NCBI RefSeq assembly: GCF_000429045.1
Contig: NZ_AUBC01000020.1
Coordinates: 27,899 to 91,898, forward strand
Reading direction: 5' to 3'
DNA length: 64,000 nucleotides
Source of the DNA: Salinarimonas rosea DSM 21201
GTDB taxonomy: Bacteria > Pseudomonadota > Alphaproteobacteria > Rhizobiales > Beijerinckiaceae
Shown: positions 1 to 8,601 of the stretch, in pieces
Position numbering within the stretch: position 1 is the stretch's first letter
Layout of the letters: the number at the start of each line of letters is the position of its first letter
The notes under the pieces: generated by a model
Seen by the model: the letters and a program-made list of their open reading frames with translations, nothing else
Databases searched by the model: none
What the model was told of the DNA's origin: nothing
Translations under genes and position numbers: made by a program

Positions 1-289
1 AGAGCCGCAGCACGAGGGCGAGGAGCCCGCGCATCAGGGCCGAATCCGAGTCGGCCGCGACCCTCAGGCGCCGGGTCTCGGGGTCCGCCCGGGCGACGAC
101 CCAGACGAGCGACTGGCAGCCGGCGACGCGGTTGTCCTCGCAGCAGGCCTCCGCCGGCAACCGCTCGAGCGCCCGGCCGAGCGCGACGAGATGGGCGGCG
201 CGGGCGGAGAACTCGCACAAGGCGTCGAACTCCGCCTCGATGGCGCGCTCCACCGCCTCGATCGGCTGCGCCTCGGCGATCGCGCCCAT
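1..289 (-). CDS. sufE: SufE-type Fe-S sulfur acceptor (C-terminus cut by window edge)
   Basis: The gene runs leftward off the window, so only the first 96 residues are visible. SufE proteins take persulfide sulfur from the desulfurase SufS and pass it to the SUF scaffold in the cytoplasm. The diagnostic stretch EDNRVAGCQSLVWV spans residues 51-64; Cys58 is the position of the sulfur-accepting cysteine in the family. The ATG at 289 lies 11 bases beyond the stop of the kinase gene upstream, so the two are probably cotranscribed. The family call is firm from this motif, but a CsdE-type paralogue cannot be excluded without the missing C-terminus. Confidence 0.85.
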   Translation of the reverse strand, partial: MGAIAEAQPIEAVERAIEAEFDALCEFSARAAHLVALGRALERLPAEACCEDNRVAGCQSLVWVVARADPETRRLRVAADSDSALMRGLLALVLRL

Positions 290-300
290 CGCCGCCGCCC

Positions 301-1428
301 TCAGCCGCGCGCCGCGCGGGCGATGCGCCCGCCGGTCATCGGCTCGGGCGCGCCCGTCGTCGTCGGGAACGAGAGCGGCAGGCCGCGCAGCGCCCGTACC
401 GCGAGATAGGCGAAGCACTCCGCCTCGACCGCGTCGCCGCGCAGGCCCACGTCCTCGGCGGGGACGATCTCCGCGCGGGTGCGGCGCTCGAGCTCGCGCA
501 TCAGCGCCGGGTTCTTGCGCCCGCCGCCGCACACGACGAGGCGCTCCGGACGCGTCGGCAGGATGTCGAGGCCGGCCGCCACGGTCCCGGCGGTGAAGGC
601 GGTGAGCGTCGCCGCCCCGTCCTCGAGCGAGAGGCCCTCGGCCATGTCGGCGGTGAAGTCGTAGCGATCGAGGGACTTCGGATAGGGCGCGGCGAGGAAC
701 GGGTGCTCCAGCGCCCGGGCGAGCCGCGCCTCGTCGACCCGGCCCGCCAGCGCCAGCGCCCCGTCGACGTCCATCTCGCCCCGCTCGTGGCGGATGATCC
801 AGTCGTTGATGGGCCCGTTGGCGGGGCCGGTGTCGAAGGCGTGGAAGTCGTCCGCGCCGTCCCACCAGGTGATGTTGGCGACGCCGCCGAGGTTGAGCGC
901 GGCGGTCCGCGGCCCGGCGCCGATGTTGCGCAGCAGCGCGGCGTGGTAGCTCGCGGACAGCGGCGCGCCGTGGCCGCCGGCGCGCATGTCGGCGGTGCGG
1001 AAGTCGTAGACGACGTCGACGCCGAGCCGCTCCGCCATCGCGCCGCCGTCGCCGAGCTGGCGGGTGTCGCCGTGGCGCCCCGGCTCGGGTGCGCGGTGGA
1101 GGACGGTCTGGCCGTGGAAGCCCACGGCCGCGACGTCCGCCGGGTCGAGCCCGGTCTCGGCCATGAAGTCCGCCACCGCCTCGGCCTGGGCGAGGGTGAG
1201 CGCGCGCTCGGCCTCGGCGAAGATCGCGGGCTCGGGTCCCTCGAAGCGCCAGGCGAGAGCCGCGCGGGTCGCCTCCGCGAGAAGCGTGCGGATGTCGGTC
1301 TTGTAGGGCGCGAGCCGCCACGCCCCGAACTCCACCGCCCGCTCGCCGTCGGTGCGGACCGAGGCGACGTCGATCATCCCGTCGAGAACCGTTCCCGTCA
1401 TCAGGCCGATGGCCCAAACCGGCTGCAT
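301..1428 (-). CDS. anmK: Anhydro-N-acetylmuramic acid kinase AnmK
   Basis: A 375-residue protein of normal AnmK length. The family opens the 1,6-anhydro ring of anhydro-MurNAc and phosphorylates it to MurNAc-6-phosphate during cell-wall recycling. Visible motifs are the N-terminal nucleotide loop [13 protein letters not shown] (residues 8-20), [10 protein letters not shown] in the sugar-binding half, the [13 protein letters not shown] segment and a glycine-rich [10 protein letters not shown] near the C-terminus. It sits between sufE and a radical SAM gene on the same strand. AnmK is often a core gene, so its place at the edge of the amino-sugar island may be coincidence, but the function fits the GlcNAc kinase, NagA and MurA homologues further right. 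Confidence 0.93.
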   Translation of the reverse strand: MQPVWAIGLMTGTVLDGMIDVASVRTDGERAVEFGAWRLAPYKTDIRTLLAEATRAALAWRFEGPEPAIFAEAERALTLAQAEAVADFMAETGLDPADVAAVGFHGQTVLHRAPEPGRHGDTRQLGDGGAMAERLGVDVVYDFRTADMRAGGHGAPLSASYHAALLRNIGAGPRTAALNLGGVANITWWDGADDFHAFDTGPANGPINDWIIRHERGEMDVDGALALAGRVDEARLARALEHPFLAAPYPKSLDRYDFTADMAEGLSLEDGAATLTAFTAGTVAAGLDILPTRPERLVVCGGGRKNPALMRELERRTRAEIVPAEDVGLRGDAVEAECFAYLAVRALRGLPLSFPTTTGAPEPMTGGRIARAARG

Positions 1429-1506
1429 GCGCGTCTCCCCAGACCGTGCCGCCTCGCGACTGGAAGGCGCCCGGCCGCGGCGGCATGCGGCCGGGCGCCG
1501 AACGGG

Positions 1507-2478
1507 TCACGCCGCCGCGAGGCGGTGCTTGGCGTGGATCGCCCCCTCCGGCTTGCGGCAGGTCCGGCAATGGCCGACGGCGCAGCGCCCGTCGCCGTCG
1601 AGCCGCGCGCGGAAGGCGAGCCCGCGGGCGAGGACGGCCTCGGCGCTCTCCTCGAAGAGGTTGCCGATCACGCCCTCGCGGCCGTGGCTGATGACGCAGA
1701 TCGAGACCTTGCCGTCGGGCGCGAGGCACATCGTGTGGCCGGCCCAGAAGCAGGCGCCCGGCGGCACCGGCAAGCGCGGGTTGACGTCCTGCATCATGCG
1801 CTGGTGGAGGCGGTCGTCCGTCTCCAGATCGGAGAGGCTCATCACCGGGTGGTGCGCGCCGCCGGGCAGGAGCGGCGTGACGAGCACGTGGTCGTCCACC
1901 CGCGAGAGCAGCGAGACGAAGCGCGGGTCCCAGCTGTCGCGGGGCTCGCCGAGGTCGATCTGGTAGACGCCGATCTCGACGTGGTCCGCGACGCGCCTCG
2001 CCCCGCGCGCCGCGTCGAGCAGCGTCTCGAGCCCGCGCAGGGTCTTCTCGAAGGTCCCGGCGCCGCGGTTGAGGTCGTGCGAGAGGGCGTTGCCGCCGTC
2101 GATCGAGACGAAGATCTTGTGGCGCACCGGCACGGCCAGCAGGCTCGCGACGCGCTTGCCCGTCAGCATCGTGCCGTTGGTGTGCCATTGCAGCTTCGCG
2201 TCCGGCAGCGCCGCGCGGGTCACCGCCAGCAGCTCCTCGAAGCGCGGGTTCATCAGCGGCTCGCCGCGCCAGTTGAGGTGGATGCCCTTCACATCCAGCG
2301 CCGCCGAGGCGGCGAGCTTGGCGAGCGCGGCGTCGAGATCGTCCGGCTCGAGATCGAGCTTGCCGTGGCTCTGCTTGGTGTAGCACAACCGGCATTCGAG
2401 GTTGCAGCGCGTGGTCGGATCGAGCCACAGCCAGATCGGCTGCGGATCGCGATGCCGGCCTCCGTCGGCGTGGGACAT
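1507..2478 (-). CDS. Radical SAM/SPASM-type enzyme
   Basis: A 323-residue protein. The radical SAM cluster motif CxxxCxxC is intact (Cys25, Cys29, Cys32 in TTRCNLECRLCYTK), followed by a partial TIM barrel. The C-terminal part carries a second cysteine set (ACFWAGHTMC, SICVIS, GHCRTCRK) that resembles a SPASM or twitch auxiliary-cluster domain. Such enzymes oxidise or cross-link peptides, or dehydrogenate aminocyclitols (BtrN type). The substrate here is unknown. I chose the ATG at 2478, just before the conserved core; an upstream in-frame ATG would add 27 residues without family character. A GGTA-N6-TACC dyad lies 35 bases upstream. The neighbouring aminotransferase and flavoprotein on the same strand suggest one pathway. 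Confidence 0.82.
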   Translation of the reverse strand: MSHADGGRHRDPQPIWLWLDPTTRCNLECRLCYTKQSHGKLDLEPDDLDAALAKLAASAALDVKGIHLNWRGEPLMNPRFEELLAVTRAALPDAKLQWHTNGTMLTGKRVASLLAVPVRHKIFVSIDGGNALSHDLNRGAGTFEKTLRGLETLLDAARGARRVADHVEIGVYQIDLGEPRDSWDPRFVSLLSRVDDHVLVTPLLPGGAHHPVMSLSDLETDDRLHQRMMQDVNPRLPVPPGACFWAGHTMCLAPDGKVSICVISHGREGVIGNLFEESAEAVLARGLAFRARLDGDGRCAVGHCRTCRKPEGAIHAKHRLAAA

Positions 2479-2512
2479 GCGTCCGTCCTCCGCATCAGAG
2501 TGGTGCCATACT

Positions 2513-2526
2513 GGTATGATCCTACC
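2513..2526. promoter_or_regulatory. Candidate operator A, GGTA-N6-TACC
   Basis: The dyad GGTATGATCCTACC lies 35 bases before the radical SAM start codon. It overlaps a second perfect inverted repeat, CATAC-TG-GTATG (2507-2518). Similar GGTA/TACC half-sites occur upstream of the TIM-barrel/GntR pair and of the first solute-binding protein. HutC-type GntR proteins usually bind short GGT/ACC palindromes, so the local GntR is the obvious candidate. This is inference: the half-site spacing differs between the sites. Confidence 0.35.
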
Positions 2527-2742
2527 CGGATGGCAAGATGATCCCGGCGCGCGGCGCATCGCCGCCGCACGCGCCTGCTCGTCGCCGGCTTCGCCCCTGA
2601 TTGTTCTCTTGGTCCGTGAGCGTACCCCGCGCCGGAGGCGGGCGCCGTGCGCGGCCGCTCCCCCTTCCGGACTTCACGCGCATTCACTTGTCTTTTGCGC
2701 TTAACTCTACCTTGACTAGGTTACCGGACATGTACCACTACG

Positions 2743-3831
2743 TCAACCCGGAGATGCGGCAGCGATGCCGTCCTCCGCCCGGCCCGACAGTGCGTCGCCC
2801 CCGACGACGACACCGGTGGCGATGCGCTCGGCCGCGGTCCGCGGGTAGTAGAGCGGCACGCACCAGTGGTTCTCGGCGACCCAGTCTGTGTTCGGCAGAG
2901 CGACGTCCCGACCGAAGATCCGGTGGCAGGGCAGCTCGTAGACCCGCCCCGTGGAGCGGGCGATCGGCTCGAACACGACATACTTGTAGAGCCCGCTCGT
3001 CATGCCCGCGGGCAGGCGCACGCGGCTCGGATGACGCGGGTCGAGCACCGCGCGCGCATAGGCGTTCTTCCAGGCCACGATCTCGGGCAGGCGCCGCGCC
3101 TGCACGACCCCGAGCGCGGCGCGGAACTCGTCCATTCGGTGGTTCATGCCCTGCACGCGGTAGCGCGAGCCGCGCCCGTAGTCGCGGTAGGAGCGCAGGT
3201 GCGCGATCAGCCCCTCGTCGGCGCCCACCGCGATGCCGCCCTCCCCCGTCGAGACGGTCTTCGTGGCGTAGAGCGAGTAGATCCCCGCGAGGCCCCAGCT
3301 CCCCGGCTTCGCCCCGTTCCAGGACGCGCCGGCCGCATGCGCGCAATCCTCGAGCAGGACGATGCCCTCGGCCCGGCAATAGTCGGCGATGCGGGCGACG
3401 TCGAAGGCGATGTGGCCGCCGATGTGGACGATCCAGGCGGCCTTGGGACGCGCGGCTTGCGCCTTGGCGACGAAATCCTCGTAGGAGCCGCACAGGTCGG
3501 ACCGGTTGCAGTCGTAGAAGACGACCTCGGCGCCCGCGGCGAGGGCCGACCGGGGCGTCGCGAGGAAGGTGTTGGAGGGGCACAGCACGGTCTCGCCCGC
3601 GACGCCGACATAGTCGAGCACCGCCGCGGCGGCGCCGGCCCAGTTGTCGAACGCGACCGCCGGCAGGTCGTTGAGGGCGCTCCAGGTCGCCTCGAGCTCG
3701 GTGATCTCCTCGCCGTGGCTCCAGCGGCTCGAGCGCAGCACCCGGCGCCAGCGCGCCATCACCTCCTCCTCGTCGCGCTCGTCGAAGGCGACGGTGAAGG
3801 GCAGTTCCGGCGGGGCCGTGTCGTCGATCAT
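2743..3831 (-). CDS. DegT/DnrJ/EryC1-family PLP aminotransferase
   Basis: A 362-residue fold-type I PLP enzyme of the sugar aminotransferase family. The catalytic lysine is Lys191 in SLYATKTVSTGEGG, and the cofactor-binding acidic pair precedes CAHAAGA around residues 161-167. Members aminate keto-sugars, usually nucleotide-linked, or keto-cyclitols using glutamate or glutamine. The start at 3831 (MIDDTAPP) lies 26 bases beyond the stop of the flavoprotein gene on the same strand, and the gene ends about 260 bases before the radical SAM start. The pairing with a radical SAM dehydrogenase recalls aminoglycoside and aminocyclitol pathways. The exact sugar substrate cannot be read from the sequence. 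Confidence 0.85.
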   Translation of the reverse strand: MIDDTAPPELPFTVAFDERDEEEVMARWRRVLRSSRWSHGEEITELEATWSALNDLPAVAFDNWAGAAAAVLDYVGVAGETVLCPSNTFLATPRSALAAGAEVVFYDCNRSDLCGSYEDFVAKAQAARPKAAWIVHIGGHIAFDVARIADYCRAEGIVLLEDCAHAAGASWNGAKPGSWGLAGIYSLYATKTVSTGEGGIAVGADEGLIAHLRSYRDYGRGSRYRVQGMNHRMDEFRAALGVVQARRLPEIVAWKNAYARAVLDPRHPSRVRLPAGMTSGLYKYVVFEPIARSTGRVYELPCHRIFGRDVALPNTDWVAENHWCVPLYYPRTAAERIATGVVVGGDALSGRAEDGIAAASPG

Positions 3832-3857
3832 GCCGCGATGCTCCGATGCGCGCCCGG

Positions 3858-5042
3858 TCACAGGACGGTGTCCTCGCCGCCGACGCCGAGCAGCGCCGCG
3901 CCGAGCGCGCGGGCCTGGGCCTCGACCTGGTTCGCGGCGTGCTGGCGCGCGGCGGCGATGTCGGCGGTGTAGCGGCCGAACGGATGCGCGCGCGACAGGC
4001 CGGACGCGCCGCAGGCCTTGAACAGGCGCGCGGCCAGGAGCGTGCAGCGCTCGGCGCACTGCGTCGCCTGCAGCCGGTAGAGCATCCGGTCGGCGACGGG
4101 CGCCTGCCCGCCCCGCTCGGCATGCGCCATCAGGCGCGCGAAGTTGATCCGCAGCATCGCCGCCATCTCGTCGATCGCCGCCCGGGTCTCGCCCGCGACC
4201 TGCTGCGCGACGGGATCGTGCGCCACCGCCTGCCCGCCGACGGCGACGCGGGCGCGCGAATGGTCGAGGAAGGCGTCGAGAAAGCCGGCGAGCGCCCCGA
4301 TCGCCGGCGTCCCGATATTGCGGAAATTGAGCTGCGGCAGCGGCAGCCGGTAGAGCGGCGCCGCGTTGACGGCGAGCCCGGGGCTCGTCCCGGCGAAGCG
4401 GTCCGCGTGGCGATGCGCCCGGTGAGCAGGGACGAAGACGTCCGCGACGCTCACGTCCTGGCTGCCCGTGGCGCGCAGGCCCGTCGTGTCCCAGGTGCGG
4501 TGGATCGCGACGTCGCGCCGCGGGACGAGAAAGACGCGCAGGTCCGGCGGGCCGTCCGCCCGCGCGACCCTGCCGGCGAGGAGGAGCCAGTCGCAATGGT
4601 CGGCGCCGCTGGCGAAGCCCCACCGCCCGGAGAGGCGCACGCCGCCGGAGACCGGCTCGGCCACGCCGGTGGGCATGTACGAGCAGGCCATCAGCGCGTC
4701 CGGGTCCGCGCCCCAGACGTCGTCCTGCGCCGCCTCGTCGAAGAGCGCGAGATGGAAGGCGAGCGTGCCCATCACCCCCTGCAGCCAGCCGGTCGACATG
4801 TCCGCCTCGGACAGCGCCATCTGCACGGCGAAGAAGGTCTCCGGCGCGGCCTCGGCGCCGCCCCAGCGCGACGGCTGGAGGAGCCGGAACAGTCCCGCGT
4901 CGCGCATCCCGGCGATCACCCGGTCCGGCAGGCGCGCCGCGCGCTCTCCCTCGGCGACGCCCTCGCGCACGAGCGGGAGGAGCGCGCGCGCCCGCGAGAC
5001 GGGGTCGTCGGCGGCCGGGCCCGGAGAAGCGGGATGCGTCAT
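3858..5042 (-). CDS. Acyl-CoA-dehydrogenase-fold flavin monooxygenase (class D)
   Basis: A 394-residue protein with the acyl-CoA dehydrogenase fold. The pattern is that of oxygenase components such as HsaA or NcnH: LSGRWGFASGADHCDW in the central domain, DTTGLRATGSQDVSVADVFVP, and a C-terminal GASGLSRAHPFGRYTADI region. These enzymes use reduced flavin from a partner reductase, which I do not see here, to hydroxylate aromatic rings or oxidise amino groups of amino-sugars (nitrososynthases). A true acyl-CoA dehydrogenase is less likely. The start at 5042 is the first methionine before conserved sequence. It heads the leftward run with the aminotransferase and radical SAM genes. Confidence 0.75.
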   Translation of the reverse strand: MTHPASPGPAADDPVSRARALLPLVREGVAEGERAARLPDRVIAGMRDAGLFRLLQPSRWGGAEAAPETFFAVQMALSEADMSTGWLQGVMGTLAFHLALFDEAAQDDVWGADPDALMACSYMPTGVAEPVSGGVRLSGRWGFASGADHCDWLLLAGRVARADGPPDLRVFLVPRRDVAIHRTWDTTGLRATGSQDVSVADVFVPAHRAHRHADRFAGTSPGLAVNAAPLYRLPLPQLNFRNIGTPAIGALAGFLDAFLDHSRARVAVGGQAVAHDPVAQQVAGETRAAIDEMAAMLRINFARLMAHAERGGQAPVADRMLYRLQATQCAERCTLLAARLFKACGASGLSRAHPFGRYTADIAAARQHAANQVEAQARALGAALLGVGGEDTVL

Positions 5043-5167
5043 CGTGCACCTCCTGCCGCGGGCGCCGCGCCGATGAGCACATCCCATCGGCGATTGCGCC
5101 ATTCCACAACGACGGCGGGCGATTGCGGCGATCTCGAGGCGTGCTCGCGCGCAGACGACCGACTGTC

Positions 5168-5178
5168 GGTATACTACC
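5168..5178. promoter_or_regulatory. Candidate operator B, GGTA-N3-TACC
   Basis: The short dyad GGTATACTACC lies in the 194-base divergent region between the flavoprotein gene (leftward) and the TIM-barrel gene (rightward), 59 bases before the latter's GTG. It shares GGTAT and CTACC blocks with the sites before the radical SAM gene and the first binding protein, but with a 3-base spacer. A role as GntR operator is inferred. Confidence 0.3.
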
Positions 5179-5236
5179 TCCACAGGACCATTCGGTCTAT
5201 GCTGGCGCCTCGACCCCTCTGCGGGAGGCCGCCGCC

Positions 5237-6253
5237 GTGCCCAGGTTCGCGCTCAAGGGAGCCCTCGCCGACGTCGCCCAGCTGGAGGCGCGCGCCGCCG
5301 CGCTCGTGGCCATGGGCCGCCCCGTCGTGCTGGAGCTCCACACCTTCGGCGCCCGCGACGTCGACACGGCGGAGGGCCGCGCCGCCTCCCGCGCCGCGAT
5401 CGCGCGGCTGCGCGAGACCGCGCCCGACGCGCGCCTCGTCCTGCACGTGCCCGTCCAGCAGGTGCCGATCGTCACCGAGGCGTTCTTCGACGTCGGGCAA
5501 TGCGCGCGGTCGATCGCGCTCGCCGGCGAGATCGGTGCGCAGGCGCTCGTGATCCACCGCTACGGCGCGCTCGTCGCCGGGAGCCGACCGCCGCGGATCG
5601 GCTCGAAGGCGGAGGCCGTCGCGCGCTTCGAGGCGATCGTGCGCGACCTCGCCCGCAGCGCGCCGGACCTGACGCTGCTCGTCGAGAACGTCGGCCACTA
5701 TGCGCTCCTGCCGCGGGACGGGACGAGCTTCCTCGCCGGCCCGCTCGACCATTTCTTCCCCTGGGAGATCGCCGCCTTCCGCGCTTTCCTGGCGCGCGAG
5801 GGGATCGGCAACGTGGCGCCCTTCGTCGACGTGGCGCACGCGACGCTCTCCGCCAACCTGTTCAACCGCAAGCGCGTCTGCCCCGCCGCCTGCGCCGGGG
5901 ACCCGCGCTGCGCCTGGATCGACGCGGACGATCTCGACCGCGCGGCGCGCCTCCACCCGTTCGACTTCGTCGACCCGGCCATGCCCTGGCTCCACGTCTC
6001 GGACGCGGTGCTCCTCGGCGAGGCGGAAATCGCCGACCCGCGTCTTGCGGAACCGAGGCTCGTCGAGAGCATCGTCTCGGAAGGCCTCGAGATCGGGACG
6101 GGCGACCTGCCCTTCGCGGCGCTCGCGCCGCGGCTCGGCCCGGCGACGACGCTCGTGCTCGAGGTCGAGCCCGGGCCGGGCGAGAGCCACGTTGCGAACG
6201 GCGCGCAGGTGCGCTCCCTCGCGCGGCTCGCGGCCCTGCTCGGGGAGGCGTGA
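5237..6253 (+). CDS. Predicted TIM-barrel protein, xylose-isomerase-like
   Basis: A 338-residue cytoplasmic protein. It shows the alternating strand/acid pattern of the sugar isomerase/epimerase superfamily: VLELHTFGARDVD, LVLHVPVQQVPI, ALVIHRYGA, LTLLVENVGHYALL, VAPFVDVAHATLS, WLHVSDAVLLGE and LVLEVEPGPGE at strand ends. Several Glu, Asp and His residues could bind a metal. I chose the GTG at 5237 because GCGGGAGG ends about ten bases upstream; an earlier in-frame ATG at 5123 would add arginine-rich sequence lying over the divergent promoter. The gene runs 71 bases ahead of the gntR-type regulator and is probably cotranscribed with it. The exact reaction is unknown. Confidence 0.65.
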   Translation: MPRFALKGALADVAQLEARAAALVAMGRPVVLELHTFGARDVDTAEGRAASRAAIARLRETAPDARLVLHVPVQQVPIVTEAFFDVGQCARSIALAGEIGAQALVIHRYGALVAGSRPPRIGSKAEAVARFEAIVRDLARSAPDLTLLVENVGHYALLPRDGTSFLAGPLDHFFPWEIAAFRAFLAREGIGNVAPFVDVAHATLSANLFNRKRVCPAACAGDPRCAWIDADDLDRAARLHPFDFVDPAMPWLHVSDAVLLGEAEIADPRLAEPRLVESIVSEGLEIGTGDLPFAALAPRLGPATTLVLEVEPGPGESHVANGAQVRSLARLAALLGEA

Positions 6254-6324
6254 TATTCGGGACGGATGATGCTAGGCCGGAACGGGGGAGCGGGCGGGCG
6301 CGCCGCAGGGCGCACGGAGGCACG

Positions 6325-7134
6325 ATGACGAGCACGGCGCGCGCGGCGCGGGCGCGACCCGACGGCGGGGCGAGACCCGACGCCAAGGCCGAGATCCTCG
6401 CGGCGCTCGACGCCCGCACCGACGCGACGCCGCGCTATCTCCAGCTCGCGAGCGCGCTGCGCCGGGCGATCCAGCGGGGCGTCTTCCGCGCCGACGAGGC
6501 GCTCGCCTCCGAGCGCGACCTCTCCGCCTGGACCGGCTTCGCCCGGATCACGGTCCGCCACGCCATCGAGGTCCTCCTGCGGGAAGGCATCCTCGTTCGC
6601 CGGCAGGGGTCGGGCACCTTCGTCACCCGCCGCATCGAGCAGCCGCTCTCGGTGCTGGCGAGCTTCAGCGAGGAGATGTCGACGCGCGGGCGCCGGGCGG
6701 GCTCGATCTGGCTCTCGAAGGAGGCCGCGCGCGTCTCCCCGGCCGAGGCGCTGGCGCTGGGGCTCGGCCCGCACGAGACGGTCGTGCGCCTCTCGCGCGT
6801 GCGCACGGCGGACGACGAGCCGCTCGCCATCGAGACGGCGGCGGTCCCGACCTGGGCGCTCGCCGGTCCGGACGCGGTCGGCGTCTCCCTCTACGCCGCG
6901 CTCGCCGCGGCCGGCTGCCGCCCCGTTCGCGGCGTCCAGCGCCTGCAGGCGTCCCTCGCCACGGCCGAGGAGGCGCGCCTGCTCGCGGTCGAGCCGGGCT
7001 GCGCCATCCTGCGCATCGAGCGCCGCGCCTTCCTCGCCGACGGGCGCCCGGTCGAGCTCACCGTGTCCGCCTATCGCGGCGACCGCTACGACTTCGTCGC
7101 GACGCTGCGCGCGACCGACCAGGACGGGGGCTGA
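6325..7134 (+). CDS. GntR-family regulator, HutC subfamily (wHTH + UTRA)
   Basis: A 269-residue transcription factor. Residues 35-102 form the GntR winged helix (PRYLQLASALRRAI, then SERDLSAWTGFARITVRHAI and LVRRQGSGTFV in the wing). Residues from about 120 to 262 form a UTRA ligand-binding domain. HutC-type relatives include NagR and DasR, which sense GlcNAc-6-phosphate or glucosamine-6-phosphate, so an amino-sugar effector is a reasonable guess given the nagA-like and kinase genes nearby. The ATG at 6325 has GGAGG (6316-6320) in front. Its stop codon abuts the stop of the JAB-E1 gene on the other strand with no gap. GGTA/TACC dyads upstream of neighbouring units are candidate operators. Confidence 0.88.
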   Translation: MTSTARAARARPDGGARPDAKAEILAALDARTDATPRYLQLASALRRAIQRGVFRADEALASERDLSAWTGFARITVRHAIEVLLREGILVRRQGSGTFVTRRIEQPLSVLASFSEEMSTRGRRAGSIWLSKEAARVSPAEALALGLGPHETVVRLSRVRTADDEPLAIETAAVPTWALAGPDAVGVSLYAALAAAGCRPVRGVQRLQASLATAEEARLLAVEPGCAILRIERRAFLADGRPVELTVSAYRGDRYDFVATLRATDQDGG

Positions 7135-8601
7135 TCAGGCGAGGCCGCGCACCGGCGCCCAGTGCGGCGGCGGGACGACGGGCGCCGTGTCCGCCGCCTG
7201 GTCGGCGAAGCCGCGGGTGTGCGTGCACACGCAGCCCTCCCGCGCGCGCTGCGGCCGGTCGACCGCGCCGAGGCAGTCGCAGACGAGGTCGAGCTGGAGG
7301 CGCTCGAAGCGCGGATCGAAGCGTCCCGTCAGCCAGCCGATGGCGAAGCCCGCCGCGAGCGTGCCCCCCGTCGTCGTGATCCACGACACGGTGTCGATCT
7401 GCGGGATCGCGGTGGCGATCGGGTCCGGCCGCTCGCCCCGCGCCCGCGCCGCCTCGGCCTGGGCCTGCGCGGAGAGCCGCTCGTCCGGCGACATCAGCTC
7501 CTGGGCGACCCGTACCTCGCTGATCATGCCGCGGCAGCGCGGGCAGGGGTCGTCCGGAAGGAAGCGCACGAGCTGCACGAGCTGACCGGTGACGACGCCG
7601 TCCGCGCCCTCGATCAGCCCGCCGATGTCGATCGCCGGGATGGCGAAGCGCCGGGCGACGTCCGCCACCGCGAGGCGGCTCGAATGCTGGTCGGTGCAGC
7701 CGAGCAGCAGGTCCGCCCGGATCACCGCGTCGACGATCTCGGGCTGCGGCAGCTTGCCGATATGGGCTTCGACGACGACGTCGGGCGCGAAGGCGGCGAC
7801 GTGCCGGCGCGCGATGGCGACCTTCGGCACGCGCTCGACCACGTCCTGCGGCACGCTGCCGTGCAGGCGTTCGAGGTTCGAATCGGTCGCATGGTCCGCG
7901 TCGACGACGATCAGCCGGCCGACGCCGGCGCGGGCGAGGATCGGGATCGCCGCCGAGCCCGTCGCGCCGGCGCCGACGAGGGCGACGGTCGACCGCGCGA
8001 GCCGCTGGTAGGCCTCGCGGCCGAAGGCGCTCGTGAGCCGTGCCACGCGCTCGGGCGGCATCGGCGCGGGCGCGGGACGTCGGCCCTCGGGCCAGCACAC
8101 GACGTCGGGACGGCGCGCCGCCGCGACCCGCGTCACGGGGCGCCAGGCGTCGCCCGTCCGCACCCGTCCCGCGAGCGCGATCTCCGGGCCGGTGTCGCCG
8201 GCGACCCGCGACAGGATCAGGCTCGCGAAGGGACGGCCGGGCGCGAAATCGGCGAGATAGTCCCCGAGATAGGCATCCATCTCGTCGTCGGCGGCGCTCG
8301 GCCGCGGCTCGGCGCCCGCGGGATGGGCGTGGACGAGCCCGACGGCGAGCGGATGGCTCTCCGCCGCCAGCGCGACGGCACGCAGGTAGCGGCCGTCGAT
8401 GCGCACGGCGTCGGCGCCGCCGGCGACGGCGCCGTCCGGCGGCGGGTCGACCCCGGCCAGCGCGAGCACGAGCCCCTGCGGCGTCTCGCGCCAGCCGAGC
8501 CGGACGAAGGTGGCGCTCTCGCGGGCGTCGTCGGCGAGGAGGCGGCGCTCCAGCGCGTCGAGCTCCGGCGCGCAAAGGCGGACGAGCACGCCCGCGCTCA
8601 T
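7135..8601 (-). CDS. JAB/JAMM peptidase - E1-like (ThiF/MoeB) fusion protein
   Basis: A 488-residue two-domain protein. The N-terminal part (about 1-155) is a JAB domain: Glu28 is a plausible catalytic acid, and His91, His93, Ser102 and Asp105 match HxHP...SxxD, with the His-Ser loop one residue longer than usual. The C-terminal part (about 185-460) is an E1-type adenylating domain with VGAGATGS (209-216), DADHATDSNLERL, a conserved lysine at 260, Asp304, and a zinc-type CPRC (353-356) probably paired with later cysteines (CDC, CVC). E1s adenylate a C-terminal glycine; JAB proteins trim or release it. The gene overlaps the small beta-grasp gene by ATGA, so the two are translationally coupled. 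No E2 gene is seen. Confidence 0.85.
   Translation of the reverse strand: MSAGVLVRLCAPELDALERRLLADDARESATFVRLGWRETPQGLVLALAGVDPPPDGAVAGGADAVRIDGRYLRAVALAAESHPLAVGLVHAHPAGAEPRPSAADDEMDAYLGDYLADFAPGRPFASLILSRVAGDTGPEIALAGRVRTGDAWRPVTRVAAARRPDVVCWPEGRRPAPAPMPPERVARLTSAFGREAYQRLARSTVALVGAGATGSAAIPILARAGVGRLIVVDADHATDSNLERLHGSVPQDVVERVPKVAIARRHVAAFAPDVVVEAHIGKLPQPEIVDAVIRADLLLGCTDQHSSRLAVADVARRFAIPAIDIGGLIEGADGVVTGQLVQLVRFLPDDPCPRCRGMISEVRVAQELMSPDERLSAQAQAEAARARGERPDPIATAIPQIDTVSWITTTGGTLAAGFAIGWLTGRFDPRFERLQLDLVCDCLGAVDRPQRAREGCVCTHTRGFADQAADTAPVVPPPHWAPVRGLA

Noticed and set aside
703..2541. A 612-codon open frame on the plus strand across anmK and the radical SAM gene.
   Set aside because: It is antisense to two well-supported enzymes. 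High GC makes long empty frames common, and the translation has no family motif.
2701..2715. TTAA-N7-TTGA near the radical SAM and aminotransferase genes.
   Set aside because: It lies beyond the end of the aminotransferase gene and far from any start in the right direction for a CtrA target; no flagellar or cell-cycle gene is near.
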